Shown: positions 16,764-26,295, counted from the stretch's first letter. The stretch: 42,481 nt of DNA from Prolixibacteraceae bacterium (GCA_028282195.1 JANQII010000162.1:1-42481); one strand, 5' to 3'. The notes: generated by a model not told the origin, from the sequence alone. Numbers and translations are program-made.

Positions 16764-17963
16764 ATGAAAAAAAATGGATTTCTTTTATTATTGATATTTG
16801 CAATTTTTGTAATCTCGTGCGAAAAAGATGAAGACCCGGTTTATCAATTAGACGTTACAATAAATTATCCTGACAATTATAGTTCATCGGTAGCAAGCGG
16901 GGCATGGGTTTATGCAACAAAAAGTGGGAGTAACCGTGTAGATTCGGCAAAAACCGATGCTTCGGGGATAGCTAGCATTATAAACCTGCCTGCCGGGATT
17001 TACAATATCACTTCCTCTATTTCTTTATCAGAAGCGGAAGCGGAAACGCAAACCGGTATTGCTAAAGCAGTTTCATTAACTGTAGTTGAAAATAGTTACT
17101 CAGTTTTAACCAATAGCCAGCTAAGCTTAACACTTGCAGGGGCAAAAATTGGCAACCTGGTCTTTAAAGAAATATATTATACCGGTTCGAAAACCGCTGA
17201 AGACGGACGCTATTTCTCTGACCAATATTACGAAATATATAACAACTCTACTGATGTTATTTATGCTGACAATTTATGCCTGGGGGTTGTTGACGCATGG
17301 GCTTTCAAGGCTACTATATCTCCCTGGCTTGAAGCATATCCTTCACAACTGGCCATACAAAGTTTCTGGTACGTTCCGGGCACAGGGACTGATTATCCGA
17401 TTAACCCGGGTGGGAGCATCATTATTGCCCAGGATGGTATTGACCATAAAGCCGACGAACTCGGGAATCCAAACTCCCCTGTGGATTTGAGCAGTGCTGA
17501 CTGGGAAGTATATGTTCCGCGCGATGACAACAAAGATATTGATGCTCCCGGTGTGCCAAACCTTACATTTGGTTACGCTACTTACCTTGGATTCGACTGG
17601 TTAACATCGGTTTTTGGGTCTGGTTACGTCTTATTCCTCATCGATGGTGATATTGATTCGTATGTGGGAGCAAACAAAGTGACGAAACCTGGATCGACTT
17701 CAACAAGGGAGTATGTATTAATTAAAAATGATATGGTAATTGACGGGGTCCAGGCTTACAAAGACGATTCTGAAACATCAATGCCTAAATTACACGCTGT
17801 AATTGATGCCGGGTTTACTTTTGACCCTAATGGGACATATACCGGGAAATGTGTACGCCGTAAAGTAAAAACTGTTATTAGCGGACGGATCATTTACCAG
17901 GATACCAATAACTCGACAAACGACTTCCTGAACGACCAGGAATGTAAACCAAGGGAAAATTAA
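16764..17963 (+). CDS. DUF4876 surface lipoprotein
   Basis: A 399-aa lipoprotein. Lipobox ...VISC puts the lipidated residue at Cys19. EKDED directly follows, an acidic lipoprotein export signal that in Bacteroidota sends lipoproteins to the cell surface. Residues ~28-120 look like a carboxypeptidase-regulatory/Ig-like beta domain (TDASGIASIINLPAGIYNIT). The DUF4876 body follows (NLVFKEIYYTGSKT...YFSDQYYEIYNNS), resembling a lamin-tail-like fold. It probably works with the upstream receptor as a surface substrate-binding partner; this is inferred from gene order. Followed by a hairpin at 17977-18002. Confidence 0.85.
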   Translation: MKKNGFLLLLIFAIFVISCEKDEDPVYQLDVTINYPDNYSSSVASGAWVYATKSGSNRVDSAKTDASGIASIINLPAGIYNITSSISLSEAEAETQTGIAKAVSLTVVENSYSVLTNSQLSLTLAGAKIGNLVFKEIYYTGSKTAEDGRYFSDQYYEIYNNSTDVIYADNLCLGVVDAWAFKATISPWLEAYPSQLAIQSFWYVPGTGTDYPINPGGSIIIAQDGIDHKADELGNPNSPVDLSSADWEVYVPRDDNKDIDAPGVPNLTFGYATYLGFDWLTSVFGSGYVLFLIDGDIDSYVGANKVTKPGSTSTREYVLIKNDMVIDGVQAYKDDSETSMPKLHAVIDAGFTFDPNGTYTGKCVRRKVKTVISGRIIYQDTNNSTNDFLNDQECKPREN

Positions 17964-17976
17964 AAAAACAACAATA

Positions 17977-18002
17977 ACCGTAGCAGGGGGACTTGCTACG
18001 GT
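17977..18002 (+). terminator. Hairpin between DUF4876 and DUF6850 genes
   Basis: ACCGTAGCA pairs with TGCTACGGT (9 bp, 8-base loop), followed by TTCAACTT rather than a clean T-tract. It is more likely an attenuator or mRNA-stability hairpin that tunes downstream expression than a full terminator. Confidence 0.55.
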
Positions 18003-18026
18003 TTCAACTTAAAAATAAAGGCCAGG

Positions 18027-19589
18027 ATGAATCTTAAAACATCGTTCGTATTATTTTTTGTTTTTGCCATTGTTAATAATTCCATGGCCCGGGATTCGTT
18101 GTATCTTGCACGTCCTGCCAACAGGTTAATTATTGAAAACCAGTGGCTGAATACCCAAAATATAGCAGGAATTGTTTTTAACACGTTTTTGCCCGATGGG
18201 GATTTTGTTTTAGGATTTTCATCAAACAAAGGGACACTGAAACGTTCACAACTTTCACCCGATGAACAGGCTTATGGCTTTAGCACGAACAAAATGGTCC
18301 GGGCAAAGAATTTCGTTTTTACCGGAAGTATCAGTTATCAGTATAAAGAACAGGAAGATGTTGGTTGGACAGCCAGGATGGATCCGCTTACATTAAACCC
18401 CTATATGTTGGCCGACAGCCTATTGGGGGTTTATAAAAAAGATTATATTTCACTGGGAGGTGGTTGGGGGTACCTGGTCTCCCACCGCCTTTCAACAGGT
18501 ATAAATGTAAGTTACATGGTTGCCGACGGGGCAAGGATTAAAGACCCAAGGCCTCAAAATAAACTTTTCAACCTGGAAGTATTCCCCTCTTTTATTTACA
18601 CTTTTGATAAATTTAAGCTTGGAGCTACCCTGCATTTGCTGAAAGGCCGGGAAAAAATCTCATATACTACTTTGGAAAACAGTTCAACATATAGGTTCTT
18701 CCGCATGTTTGGACTTGGCAAAGGGGCCAAAACCATTAATGGCTGGGCGTATTCACGAAATTATTATTCATCAGGACTGGGAGGGGAGCTTATTGCCCAG
18801 TATAACCTGGGCAGTAAAAAATTACTTTTCGGGTTTGAATATTTTTACCAGATTGAAGAAGTTGAAGATGGATCTTCTAATCCCAAAAAACTTGATGGTG
18901 GAGACTTTAAGAAAACAAGATATAAGTTTTATTCGATTATAAATTATGGTGAGAGATTAATACATTCACTAACGGCGGGTGTTGATATGCTGATAGGAAA
19001 AGGGATTGAATTTATCCAGGAACCTTATTCTGAAGATGGTATCACCTATTACCGTACAATAGGGGAAAGTGAAAACTATTCTACATGGCAGGTATTGCCT
19101 TCCGTGAACTACAAACTTGCAGGGCCATACAACAATTTCTTAAATAAATGGGAAGTAATATTTACTGCCAAAGCCGATATCTTTAATGCAGAATACATTC
19201 TTGAAGCTGAAAAATCATACACAAATATTACCGGGGGGCTCGAATTTAACCGTTTTCTTTATTTTAAAACAGGTATGTTGAGCCTTTCTGCATCAGGGGC
19301 ATACCACTATAACCTAAGCAATGGGTTAAAACAACTGCGGGCATATACGGCAAGCCAGGAAATTGCCGTTTGGGACAATATTATTGAACCTGATTTTATT
19401 TTAAACACAAGCAATATTTATGCACTGGGGGCAAATATAAAATATGGCCGGTACCTGAACCTGTTAGAAAACAAAAGGAATATGCTCTATATCGATTTTG
19501 GGATAAATTATAGGTCAGGGAATAATGCCTTTTGGGATAAAAGTAAACGTTTTGAAAAATACTGCCTTAAAATTGGCTTAAGCTATTAA
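18027..19589 (+). CDS. DUF6850 outer-membrane beta-barrel protein
   Basis: A 520-aa protein with a signal peptide (MNLKTSFVLFFVFAIVNNSMA) and, after it, alternating aromatic/polar stretches typical of outer-membrane strands (FVFTGSISYQYKEQ, LSTGINVSYMV, KLLFGFEYFYQI, MLYIDFGINYRSG). The sequence ends in a beta-strand with terminal aromatic (LKIGLSY). The pattern fits the DUF6850 family, found with DUF4876 lipoproteins and TonB receptors in Bacteroidota. No plug or TonB box, so it is not itself a TonB transporter. It may be a porin-like or assembly partner of the receptor complex. Confidence 0.82.
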   Translation: MNLKTSFVLFFVFAIVNNSMARDSLYLARPANRLIIENQWLNTQNIAGIVFNTFLPDGDFVLGFSSNKGTLKRSQLSPDEQAYGFSTNKMVRAKNFVFTGSISYQYKEQEDVGWTARMDPLTLNPYMLADSLLGVYKKDYISLGGGWGYLVSHRLSTGINVSYMVADGARIKDPRPQNKLFNLEVFPSFIYTFDKFKLGATLHLLKGREKISYTTLENSSTYRFFRMFGLGKGAKTINGWAYSRNYYSSGLGGELIAQYNLGSKKLLFGFEYFYQIEEVEDGSSNPKKLDGGDFKKTRYKFYSIINYGERLIHSLTAGVDMLIGKGIEFIQEPYSEDGITYYRTIGESENYSTWQVLPSVNYKLAGPYNNFLNKWEVIFTAKADIFNAEYILEAEKSYTNITGGLEFNRFLYFKTGMLSLSASGAYHYNLSNGLKQLRAYTASQEIAVWDNIIEPDFILNTSNIYALGANIKYGRYLNLLENKRNMLYIDFGINYRSGNNAFWDKSKRFEKYCLKIGLSY

Positions 19590-19659
19590 ATACCAGTAAT
19601 TAATTTTTATCACTACTGACCGGGTAAAATAGATTGAAACCGCTATGCTTCTTTATTAA

Positions 19660-19745
19660 CCTAACCCCTACGGGGTATAGCTTGATAAGGGGGCAACATT
19701 TTTACAATACTTGATCCGCTACGCGGAAATTCCCCATAGGGGATA
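19660..19745. repeat. Cluster of three short GC-rich palindromes
   Basis: Three perfect 5-bp-stem, 3-base-loop hairpins lie in 80 bp: ACCCC-TAC-GGGGT (19664-19676), TCCGC-TAC-GCGGA (19715-19727) and TCCCC-ATA-GGGGA (19731-19743). The first and last are followed by similar words (ATAGCTTGAT, TATAGTATTAT). They fill the 250-bp gap before the peptidase-like gene and look like REP-type elements. No T-tract follows, so they are not classic terminators. Confidence 0.65.
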
Positions 19746-19840
19746 TAGTATTATAAAACAAGGTAAATACGAAGTAAAATATTCCATTTAGTGGATGAAC
19801 AAATTTTATTCGGAAAGTAGTGAATTTTTATATATTGAAA

Positions 19841-22015
19841 ATGAGCACAAACATTAAATTCTTATTTACAGGTTTATTCCTAATGTGCCTGTTGATTTCC
19901 TGCAACAAGGAAAAAAACGGGTTTGCAATTGTAGTTGATACCGAAAGTTACAAAAATGCGCAAAACGAAATTGATGCGTATGCCGACGTACTAAAAAAAG
20001 AGGGATTGTTGCCTACGCTCCTTATTAAGGATTATGCCCAACCTGGCGATTTAAAAAAAGAGCTTGTCGCGCTATACCATTCGCAAACACCAATTGAGGG
20101 GGCTGTATTTATCGGTGATATTCCGGTGCCGATGATCCGGGATGCCCAACATTTGACCTCTGCCTTCAAGATGGACCAGGACAGGTACAAATGGAGCAGG
20201 TCCTCTGTACCCTCTGATCGGTTTTATGATGATTTCGATTTGCAATTCTCTTTCCTAAAACAGGATTCTGTCCATACAAATTATTTCTATTATTCTTTGC
20301 AGCCCGGTCCTGTACAAAAGCTAAAGCCGGAAATCTATACCGGAAGGATCAAACCGTTTGAGTCACCCCGGAAATATGAAGACTTAAGAAAATATTTGCG
20401 AAAAGTTGTTCAGTTTAAAGCAAAGCAACACGTTGTTGACCAGTTGTTGTATTTTGCCGGACACGGTTATAATTCAGATGAAATACTGACCCGGATGGAC
20501 GAAAAAATAGCTTTCCTGGAGCAATTCCCGTGGTTTAAAAAACAACAGAATTCGATTGAGTACATTGACCATTCGATGGAAGTATCCATAAAAGAAAGGC
20601 TGCTAAGCGAGTTGCAACGAAAAGAACTTGACATTGCGGTCTTGCACCATCATGGTTCAGAAGATACCCAATACCTGAACGGAACGCCCAAAGTATCGGG
20701 CATCACACAACAAATAGAAGGGATTAAATATTTTATGCGCTCGAAATTGCGTTCATCGAAAGACACGGCTGCTTTAATTGCAAGGTACCTGGATAAATAC
20801 GAGGTTCCGAGAAAGTGGTTTAACGGAGCATTTTCGCCCGGTGTAATTGAAAACGATTCGTTGTTTAGAGCAAGTCTCGGCATATACACTTCGGATGTCC
20901 TGGAAATAAAGCCGCAAGTACCATTCTTAATTCTTGATGCCTGTTTTAACGGGGCATTTCATCTGAATGAATACATTGCCGGGGCATACCTTTTCAATGA
21001 TGGAAATACCTTGGCGGTACAAGCTAATTCTGTAAATTCCCTGCAGGATAAATGGGCAAATGAGTTTCTGGGTTTGCTTGGCCTGGGAATGCGGTTTGGG
21101 CAATGGAACCAGTTGACCGGTTATCTTGAATCCCATATCCTGGGCGACCCAAGCTTACATTTTACATCGAAAGATGCAGGGATAGATATCTCTTCATTCT
21201 TCGTTGAAAAGCAAAAGGATAAAAATTTTTGGATGAAACAACTGGAATGGGCCTATCCCGAAATGCAAACCCTGGCATTGCGTATGTTGTACGAGGCAGA
21301 TTATGCCCTGCTCCCGGATTTGTTACTGAAAACCTATAAAGAAAGCCCCAACGGGATTGTACGGATGGAATGCCTGAAACTGCTGACGGCCTGTAATGAC
21401 AATAATTTTATTGAATGCCTTTCGCTGGCGACAAGCGATTCGTATGAAATGATCCAACGCCAGGCAGTATACCTTATCGGTAAAAGCGGGGATGCACGTT
21501 TAATACCAGCATTGCTTCGTGTTGTAATCAGAAATAATACCTCACGGCGTGTTGCTTTTATGACAAAAGGGGCATTGGAATTTTTTGAAAAAGAAGACCT
21601 GCTTGCTGTCTTCGATGAGGTTTATGATCGAGAGCAGCACCTAACGCAGGCCGATTCGATGAAAAATAAACTCCAAAAATCTATTATTTATCATTCTGAC
21701 AGGTGGGGCGACGATTTCGGAAAGGTGTTTAATCCGGAAACAAAGCCCCGAAAAAAACGCTTTCCCATAAGGATCCTTCGTAACTACAATTATCACCCCA
21801 GGGTGGGAAGATTTTGTGAGTGGCTGCTTCGGGAACCAGATGAAGAATTAAAAGTACTTATGCTCGAAGCTTTGGGCTGGTTTAATGTGTCGCATCAAAA
21901 AACACATATTATTGCGACCTGCCGTTATATAAGCAATAATCAACAAGAAAGCAAGGCCGTTCGTGATCAGGCATTAAAAACATTAAATAGATTGGAAACA
22001 GCGTGGTGGAGATAA
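19841..22015 (+). CDS. Gingipain-like (C25/clan CD) lipoprotein with HEAT-like C-terminal part
   Basis: 724 aa from the ATG at 19841; a GTG seven codons upstream is rejected because MSTNIKFLFTGLFLMCLLIS gives a clean signal peptide with lipobox ending at Cys21. Residues ~25-450 follow the gingipain caspase-type fold: EGAVFIGDIPVP, SDRFYDD, PEIYTGRI, then the dyad regions LHHHGSED (His271 before Gly272) and ILDACFNGAF (Cys368). GDPSLHF closes the domain. Residues ~450-724 are helical repeats resembling HEAT. No acidic export signal follows the lipid Cys (NKEKNG), so it may face the periplasm. Its neighbours suggest a role in peptide processing; activity is inferred from the motifs. Confidence 0.8.
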   Translation: MSTNIKFLFTGLFLMCLLISCNKEKNGFAIVVDTESYKNAQNEIDAYADVLKKEGLLPTLLIKDYAQPGDLKKELVALYHSQTPIEGAVFIGDIPVPMIRDAQHLTSAFKMDQDRYKWSRSSVPSDRFYDDFDLQFSFLKQDSVHTNYFYYSLQPGPVQKLKPEIYTGRIKPFESPRKYEDLRKYLRKVVQFKAKQHVVDQLLYFAGHGYNSDEILTRMDEKIAFLEQFPWFKKQQNSIEYIDHSMEVSIKERLLSELQRKELDIAVLHHHGSEDTQYLNGTPKVSGITQQIEGIKYFMRSKLRSSKDTAALIARYLDKYEVPRKWFNGAFSPGVIENDSLFRASLGIYTSDVLEIKPQVPFLILDACFNGAFHLNEYIAGAYLFNDGNTLAVQANSVNSLQDKWANEFLGLLGLGMRFGQWNQLTGYLESHILGDPSLHFTSKDAGIDISSFFVEKQKDKNFWMKQLEWAYPEMQTLALRMLYEADYALLPDLLLKTYKESPNGIVRMECLKLLTACNDNNFIECLSLATSDSYEMIQRQAVYLIGKSGDARLIPALLRVVIRNNTSRRVAFMTKGALEFFEKEDLLAVFDEVYDREQHLTQADSMKNKLQKSIIYHSDRWGDDFGKVFNPETKPRKKRFPIRILRNYNYHPRVGRFCEWLLREPDEELKVLMLEALGWFNVSHQKTHIIATCRYISNNQQESKAVRDQALKTLNRLETAWWR

Positions 22016-22050
22016 ATAAGGGCACATTCATTATAAAAACATAATTAAAC

Positions 22051-22920
22051 ATGAAGATCAAAACAATATTTCTGGCGTCATTGGTATTAATGATGATTTT
22101 TTCCTGTAGCATACAAAGCAGGCTTTCATATAATTCGAACACAACAGTAGAGTTGAGCGGGGAACATCAACGCCAGTTGGATTCTGTATTGCAACGGGGC
22201 CTGGATTACGAAGCATTGTACACGATTATCGGGAAAATAAAACCAATGAGTTCAGTTGCAATGTTCTCATTCCCGATTGCCAATGATGATAGTCTGAAAA
22301 AGACAAAAGGGGATGTGCTCGATTTAACCACCAAACAAAAATACTTAGAAAAAATTGAACGGATACAGTCACAGATAAATACCTTAAAATATCCTGACCT
22401 GAAATTTGTTTTCGTTCCATATAAAAAAGCACGTAAAGAAAAAAGATTATTACAGCTAAGCGTGGTCCGGTTGAGTTTACTGGACAGTCTTTTGCATAAA
22501 AAGGCTTCGTTTTTTGGGCAATTCGGGTTGGTGCCGGGAGCCGATCCGGCTGTTGTAGTCTCGGTAATTGAAGGGAGTGGCCGGTATGAACGGTTGAGGG
22601 CTTATGGATATTTGTTCGGTTACCCGGAATATGCAGTCGATTTTTTTGTGGATGCTGCTGTTGTAAACGACCAGACAAAGGAATTTGTTGAACGCAATTT
22701 CTTTCAAATCCCTGCCTATTCGCGGCCTATGGGGGCTTTTGTTTATGCCTATCCCAAAGAACACACCCCCGACAAAACCGATTCAACCCTTTATTTTAGG
22801 GCAAATGATGTTTTGGAACAATACAAAGGAATCAGGGGGAATTATTTAAACCAGGACAGCACCCTTCAAGCCGGAAAATTATTAAATGATTATTTTAGCC
22901 AGGAAGAACAAACGAAATGA
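22051..22920 (+). CDS. Lipoprotein of unknown function
   Basis: A 289-aa protein with a type II signal (MKIKTIFLASLVLMMIFSC, lipid Cys19) and no acidic export signal after it (SIQSRL), so probably anchored on the periplasmic side. The mature part mixes helical and beta segments with no repeat or catalytic motif I recognise. A charged helical stretch spans ~95-115 (KQKYLEKIERIQSQINTLKY). It lies 36 bp after the C25-like gene and overlaps the APC permease start by 4 bp (ATGA), which ties all three into one translation unit. A chaperone or partner of the peptidase is one guess, without direct evidence. Confidence 0.75.
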   Translation: MKIKTIFLASLVLMMIFSCSIQSRLSYNSNTTVELSGEHQRQLDSVLQRGLDYEALYTIIGKIKPMSSVAMFSFPIANDDSLKKTKGDVLDLTTKQKYLEKIERIQSQINTLKYPDLKFVFVPYKKARKEKRLLQLSVVRLSLLDSLLHKKASFFGQFGLVPGADPAVVVSVIEGSGRYERLRAYGYLFGYPEYAVDFFVDAAVVNDQTKEFVERNFFQIPAYSRPMGAFVYAYPKEHTPDKTDSTLYFRANDVLEQYKGIRGNYLNQDSTLQAGKLLNDYFSQEEQTK

Positions 22921-24290
22921 ACCGGGCAAATTTGACTAAAATAAGTGCAATTACAGGCATTTCGCTTGTAATTGCCAGTATGGTTGGAACAGGGGGGTTT
23001 ACAAGCCTGGGTTTCCAACTGGTCGATTTAAGCAACACAGCGGTAATCCTGTCTTTGTGGATTGCAGGTGGTATTATGGCTTTGGCCGGGGCTTTTAGTT
23101 ATGCCGAAATTGGGACTGTAATTAAACGTTCTGGAGGTGAATATGCTTTCCTGTCGGAAATATTTAGTCCCGCTATCGGGTATCTGTCGGGCTGGATATC
23201 ATTGACTGTTGGTTTTGCCGCACCCGTTGCCTTGTCTGCCATTGCTTTTACCGAATATCTTCCGATAAGTACCACAAACGCACGCTTACTGGGTGTTATT
23301 TTAATCCTTGGGACAACAACTGTCCACAGCTTAAACCTGAATGTCAGTTCAAAATTTCAGAATATAACTACTTTTTTTAAAGTATTGCTCATTTGCCTTA
23401 TTGTGGTATTAGGAATGGTACTTCCCGCGAACTCCGAAAATGCAATGAATTTCGGATCCTCGTTCATCCGCGAAATAAAATCGACAGCTTTTGCCGTGGC
23501 GTTGATTTATGTGAGCTACTCTTACTCGGGCTGGAACGCAGCGGCTTATATTACCGAAGAGTTCAAAAACCCGGTGAAATCACTTCCTATCGCGCTTATA
23601 GTGGGGACCCTTGTTGTTACTTTCCTTTATACCCTACTCCAATTTGTATTTATAAAACATGTGCCTTACCAGGAACTTGCCGGACAATTAAATGTGGGCA
23701 CGATAGCTATTGAACACATGCTGGGAACACGTTATGCAACCTTTTTTGGTTGGGCTATTTCCCTGTTACTGGTATCGGGGATTAGTGCAATGGTTTGGAC
23801 CGGGCCACGCGTAACCTCCAGGATTGCGCTCGACTATCCCCTGTGGAAAACTTTTCGCGACAATAAAAAAGGTATTCCGGTAAAAGCCTTATGGTTTCAG
23901 GGAATATTAAGTTCCATATTGCTGATAACCGGGACATTTGACCAGATTCTTGTTTACTGTGGCATACTTTTGAATATTTCAACTTTACTTACAGTAATTG
24001 GAACTTTCAGGTTAAGGTGGGTAAATATTCCCGACAGACGTATAATCAATGTCAAAAGCGTAAATACTGTTCCGTGCCAAAATCTACCTCCAACAAATGA
24101 AAATCCCAAAAAATTTAAAAGCCCCTTGTTCCCGTTATTTCAAATTATTTTTTTAGTGATCAGTGTCTGGATTATCGCGTTCTCTCTTGTAAATAAGCCT
24201 ATTGAGACAATGATTGGTGTCGGGAATTTAGTTCTTGGGCTAATTACATATTTTGCCAGTGAAAGGATAAAAAGAAGAAATGAGAGGTAA
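22917..24290 (+). CDS. APC-superfamily amino-acid permease
   Basis: A 457-aa inner-membrane transporter with about 12 membrane segments. TM1 carries the unwound GTGGFTSLG glycine motif (VIASMVGTGG) that binds the amino-acid backbone in APC/LeuT-fold proteins, and SYAEIGTVIKRSGGEY after TM2 is the typical loop. It starts inside the stop of the lipoprotein gene (ATGA overlap), so translation is coupled. As last gene of the receptor-DUF4876-DUF6850-C25 run, it fits a pathway that frees or imports peptides and moves amino acids into the cytoplasm. Substrate specificity cannot be read. Confidence 0.88.
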   Translation: MNRANLTKISAITGISLVIASMVGTGGFTSLGFQLVDLSNTAVILSLWIAGGIMALAGAFSYAEIGTVIKRSGGEYAFLSEIFSPAIGYLSGWISLTVGFAAPVALSAIAFTEYLPISTTNARLLGVILILGTTTVHSLNLNVSSKFQNITTFFKVLLICLIVVLGMVLPANSENAMNFGSSFIREIKSTAFAVALIYVSYSYSGWNAAAYITEEFKNPVKSLPIALIVGTLVVTFLYTLLQFVFIKHVPYQELAGQLNVGTIAIEHMLGTRYATFFGWAISLLLVSGISAMVWTGPRVTSRIALDYPLWKTFRDNKKGIPVKALWFQGILSSILLITGTFDQILVYCGILLNISTLLTVIGTFRLRWVNIPDRRIINVKSVNTVPCQNLPPTNENPKKFKSPLFPLFQIIFLVISVWIIAFSLVNKPIETMIGVGNLVLGLITYFASERIKRRNER

Positions 24291-24632
24291 ATTTTTATGA
24301 CTTATCATTAAAGTTAAATAACGTATGTGAATCAAGGGTTGAAGCTCAATATTCAGAAAAATCCTTGATTTCACCTCAAATCCTAAAGGGTGATCATTCG
24401 AAATTACATAAGCCATAACAATGTCATTTCCTGGTTAATAAACAACAAATTACTATTTTGTATTGCTGTAAAATCAAGCAGGTCATGCAGTTCATAGGCA
24501 ATCCAAATAAAAATTGAGAATATTGTTAATTAAACCAGGATCTTCATTATTTTGAGCTTTTTACTTACAAATTAGGATTGATTTTTCTTGTTCTAATGTG
24601 TTATTTTGTTGTTTTAATTCAATCTTAATAAA
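24291..24632. other. Intergenic region with one hairpin, no gene
   Basis: AATCAAGG (24330-24337) pairs with CCTTGATT (24363-24370) over a long loop and may terminate the permease operon. The rest is A+T-rich, with no open frame resembling a gene. The fumC promoter is presumably in the last 100 bp, where TTATTTTG (24600-24607) is a near match to the -7 consensus. Confidence 0.5.
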
Positions 24633-26021
24633 ATGACACATAGAATCGAACAAGACACCATGGGGCAGGTATATGTTCTCGCCGACAAATACTGGGGTGC
24701 CCAGACTCAACGTTCCATTCAGAATTTTCCTATCGGTCCGGAAGCTTCCATGCCCATCGAAATTATTCATGCTTTTGGCTATTTAAAAAAGGCTGCTGCA
24801 CGAACGAATGTCCAACTTGGCGTATTAACTGAAGAAAAAGCCAGGTTCATAGAAAAAGTTTGCGATGAGATAATTGGTGGAAAGCTGGATGAGCATTTCC
24901 CCCTGGTCGTTTGGCAAACGGGTTCCGGAACACAAACAAATATGAACTGCAATGAAGTGATAGCTAACCGGAGCCATGTTATTGCAGGCAATATTCTTGG
25001 AAAGGGGGAAAGATTGATTCATCCCAATGATGATGTAAATAAATCACAATCTTCGAATGATACTTTCCCTACGGCTATGCATATTGCAGCTTATAAGAAA
25101 CTGGTTGAAGAAACGATACCTAAGATTGAGTTGCTTAAAAATACGTTGCAGAAAAAGGCAGTAGCGATGAAAGATGTGGTTAAGATTGGCCGTACTCATT
25201 GGATGGATGCAACACCACTTACTTTGGGACAAGAGTTTTCTGGCTATGTGGCACAGTTAGACTTTGGTTTAAAGGCGCTTAAAAATACCTTATCTCACCT
25301 TGCTCAGTTGGCTTTAGGGGGAACTGCTGTAGGAACCGGTTTAAACGCCCCAGATGGCTATGCTGAAAAAGTAGCTGAAGAGATTGCTGCATTAACCGGG
25401 CTTCCTTTTGTTACTGCTGAAAATAAGTTTGAATCGCTGGCCGCACACGATGCCATTGTTGAATCGCATGGAGCTTTAAAACAGCTTGCAGTAAGCTTGA
25501 TGAAAATAGCTAATGATATTCGCTTATTGGCTTCGGGTCCACGTTCGGGTATTGGGGAGCTTATTATTCCGGCCAATGAACCCGGATCATCAATTATGCC
25601 CGGTAAAGTTAACCCGACTCAGATTGAAGCACTAACTATGGTTTGTGCCCAGGTAATGGGAAATGATACAACGATTACTATTGGTGGATCAAATGGTCAT
25701 TTTGAGTTGAATGTTTTTAAGCCGGTCATGATCAATGCATTCCTGCAGTCAGCAACTTTACTCGCTGACGCTTGCAAAGCATTTAATGATAATTGTGCTG
25801 TTGGTATTGAACCTAATAGTGCCAGAATTAATGATCATCTAAATAATTCATTGATGCTGGTTACTGCCCTGAATACCCATATTGGGTATGACAATGCTGC
25901 CAAAATAGCTAAAAAGGCACATGCTGAGAATACAACATTGAAGGAGGCAGCACTATCGCTTGAATTGCTTACAGAAGAACAATTTAATCAGTGGGTTGAT
26001 CCTTCAATGATGATTGGTTAA
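24633..26021 (+). CDS. fumC: Class II fumarate hydratase
   Basis: A 462-aa cytosolic enzyme interconverting fumarate and (S)-malate in the TCA cycle or the reductive branch to succinate. It starts with the family pattern [43 protein letters not shown] is conserved region 1, [12 protein letters not shown] near His189 region 2, and [13 protein letters not shown] from residue 318 is the fumarase/aspartase signature loop. Length is normal. Class II fumarases lack the oxygen-sensitive iron-sulfur cluster of class I. The [11 protein letters not shown] motif is shared with aspartase, but overall sequence favours FumC. Followed 19 bp later by a small DUF2249 gene. Confidence 0.95.
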   Translation: MTHRIEQDTMGQVYVLADKYWGAQTQRSIQNFPIGPEASMPIEIIHAFGYLKKAAARTNVQLGVLTEEKARFIEKVCDEIIGGKLDEHFPLVVWQTGSGTQTNMNCNEVIANRSHVIAGNILGKGERLIHPNDDVNKSQSSNDTFPTAMHIAAYKKLVEETIPKIELLKNTLQKKAVAMKDVVKIGRTHWMDATPLTLGQEFSGYVAQLDFGLKALKNTLSHLAQLALGGTAVGTGLNAPDGYAEKVAEEIAALTGLPFVTAENKFESLAAHDAIVESHGALKQLAVSLMKIANDIRLLASGPRSGIGELIIPANEPGSSIMPGKVNPTQIEALTMVCAQVMGNDTTITIGGSNGHFELNVFKPVMINAFLQSATLLADACKAFNDNCAVGIEPNSARINDHLNNSLMLVTALNTHIGYDNAAKIAKKAHAENTTLKEAALSLELLTEEQFNQWVDPSMMIG

Positions 26022-26040
26022 ATTTTTTTAAAACGAGTTA

Positions 26041-26265
26041 ATGAAGTTACCATCAAATATTCTGGATATCAGAGGATATTCTCCTGAAAAAGCAATATCT
26101 GAGTTGAAATGTTGTTCCGATTGTATCGACAAAAAGGGATGTATGTGGCTGATAAATGATATTGAACCAATTCATTGCTATAAATATTTAATGGAACACG
26201 ACTATCATTTTCAGACGTTTATTGTCTCGAAAAATGAGTACCGTGTTTTTATTAGTCGTGCTTAA
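26041..26265 (+). CDS. Small DUF2249-like protein
   Basis: 74 aa. LDIRGYSPEKAI (8-19), WLINDIEPIHCYKYL and EYRVFISRA match the LDxRG, NDxxPxxxxxxL and EWxVxIxR landmarks of the TusA-like DUF2249 fold. Four Cys lie in CCSDCIDKKGC (residues ~24-34), unusual for the family and possibly metal-binding. DUF2249 proteins often accompany hemerythrin/RIC or denitrification genes, interesting given the RIC-like gene at 5944. It begins 19 bp after fumC and is probably co-transcribed. Function unknown. Confidence 0.7.
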   Translation: MKLPSNILDIRGYSPEKAISELKCCSDCIDKKGCMWLINDIEPIHCYKYLMEHDYHFQTFIVSKNEYRVFISRA

Positions 26266-26295
26266 TTGTTGGCTTACATATATTCAGTTTATAAA

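Noticed and set aside
19820..19840. GTG at 19820 as the start of the C25-like protein
   Set aside because: It would add seven residues before a complete lipoprotein signal. The ATG at 19841 gives a normal signal peptide.
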